Shown here in pieces: positions 13,764-13,903 of a DNA stretch of 13,903 nt. Source of the stretch: CAZUCU01 sp964589635 (lineage in GTDB: Bacteria; Patescibacteriota; Minisyncoccia; Phycocordibacterales; JAACPR01). Within the stretch, counting starts at the first letter, position 1. The number at the start of each line of letters is the position of its first letter. The position numbers and the translations under genes were made by a program. The notes under the pieces are model-generated. The model searched no databases and was not told where the DNA came from. It worked only from the letters and a program-made list of their open reading frames with translations. The stretch lies in NCBI GenBank assembly GCA_964589635.1, contig CAZPRI010000016.1:1-13903 (forward strand), given 5' to 3'.

Positions 13764-13782
13764 AAAACTCAAAAAAATATAC

Positions 13783-13788
13783 TATAAT
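13783..13788 (+). promoter_or_regulatory. -10 box of the second pilin gene
   Basis: An exact TATAAT ends 6 bases before ATG 13795, again matching a leaderless start. The preceding triplet is TAC rather than TGn, so it is not an extended -10, and no -35 is seen. Confidence 0.62.
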
Positions 13789-13794
13789 CTATAC

Positions 13795-13903
13795 ATGATT
13801 CAAAAAGTTTTTGCGCAAAGAACATTCCCACTAGAAAAAGATATTTCAGATGTCGCCCAACAACTCGGAGCCCAAGGCGGAGGTAGTGCTCTTGGAATTC
13901 TTT
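13795..13903 (+). CDS. Second T4SS-pilin-like protein (partial, 5' end)
   Basis: The gene is cut off by the window end after 36 codons. The product begins MIQKVFAQRTFPLEKDISD and continues with QGGGSALGIL. It aligns with the mature N-terminus of the pilin-transpeptidase fusion (AFAQRQD...SLEKVANEI...NGGSALGIL), including 25 identical bases at 13879-13903. The hydrophobic signal peptide of the first copy is absent: only a remnant V-F-A-Q remains after the ATG, and the promoter lies immediately upstream. Export would then rely on its membrane segments. Whether it also carries a C-terminal enzyme domain cannot be seen here. Confidence 0.75.
   Translation, partial: MIQKVFAQRTFPLEKDISDVAQQLGAQGGGSALGIL
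13879..13903 (+). repeat. 25-base identity shared with the first pilin gene, copy 2
   Basis: It is identical to 12473-12497 and reaches the last base of the window, so the true repeat may be longer. Confidence 0.9.

Noticed and set aside
13754..13770. Small hairpin GAGTTT/AAACTC after the last complete gene
   Set aside because: It is followed by an A-run, not a T-run, on the plus strand and has only 6 AT-rich pairs, so I do not call it a terminator.

Overview
The window looks like a chromosomal segment of a Candidate Phyla Radiation bacterium (Patescibacteria, Parcubacteria-like). This rests on recognising proteins rather than on any search. Supporting signs are an AT-rich genome with small genes, a NusA of the type seen in that group, a trigger factor without its prolyl isomerase domain, a minimal pilB-pilC pair, and T4SS-pilin-like proteins with secretion signals.

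Left part (1-5615): the 3' end of rsmE faces convergently into a minus-strand block. The block holds tig (PPIase-less trigger factor), an unknown two-TM protein, an operon of a secreted hendecad-repeat coiled-coil protein with a small TM protein, and a nusA-ppa operon. Intrinsic terminators with perfect stems and very short loops separate the units. nusA has a clear -35/-10 promoter and a terminator-like hairpin inside its leader. A conserved-looking unknown gene diverges from nusA (5690-6277).

Right part (6362-13903, plus strand): pilB and pilC (type IV pilus/type II secretion motor ATPase and platform protein) are followed by two unknown genes. One encodes an HExxH metallopeptidase-like protein. 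These two genes are visibly more AT-rich in sampled lines and are bracketed by about 37-bp imperfect direct repeats that both begin at a stop codon, suggesting an inserted cassette. Then comes a surface/secretion operon: a secreted protein with tandem Ig-like units, a T4SS-pilin-like protein fused to an L,D-transpeptidase-like domain, and a membrane-anchored unknown protein. The window ends inside a second T4SS-pilin-like gene, which shares a 25-base identical stretch with the first and starts without a signal peptide.

Two themes stand out. First, most plus-strand transcription units begin with an extended -10 box only 6-11 bases before the ATG, implying leaderless mRNAs. Second, the pilin-transpeptidase fusion with its neighbours could be a cell-wall-acting surface appendage system in an organism expected to live attached to other cells; that role is inference.
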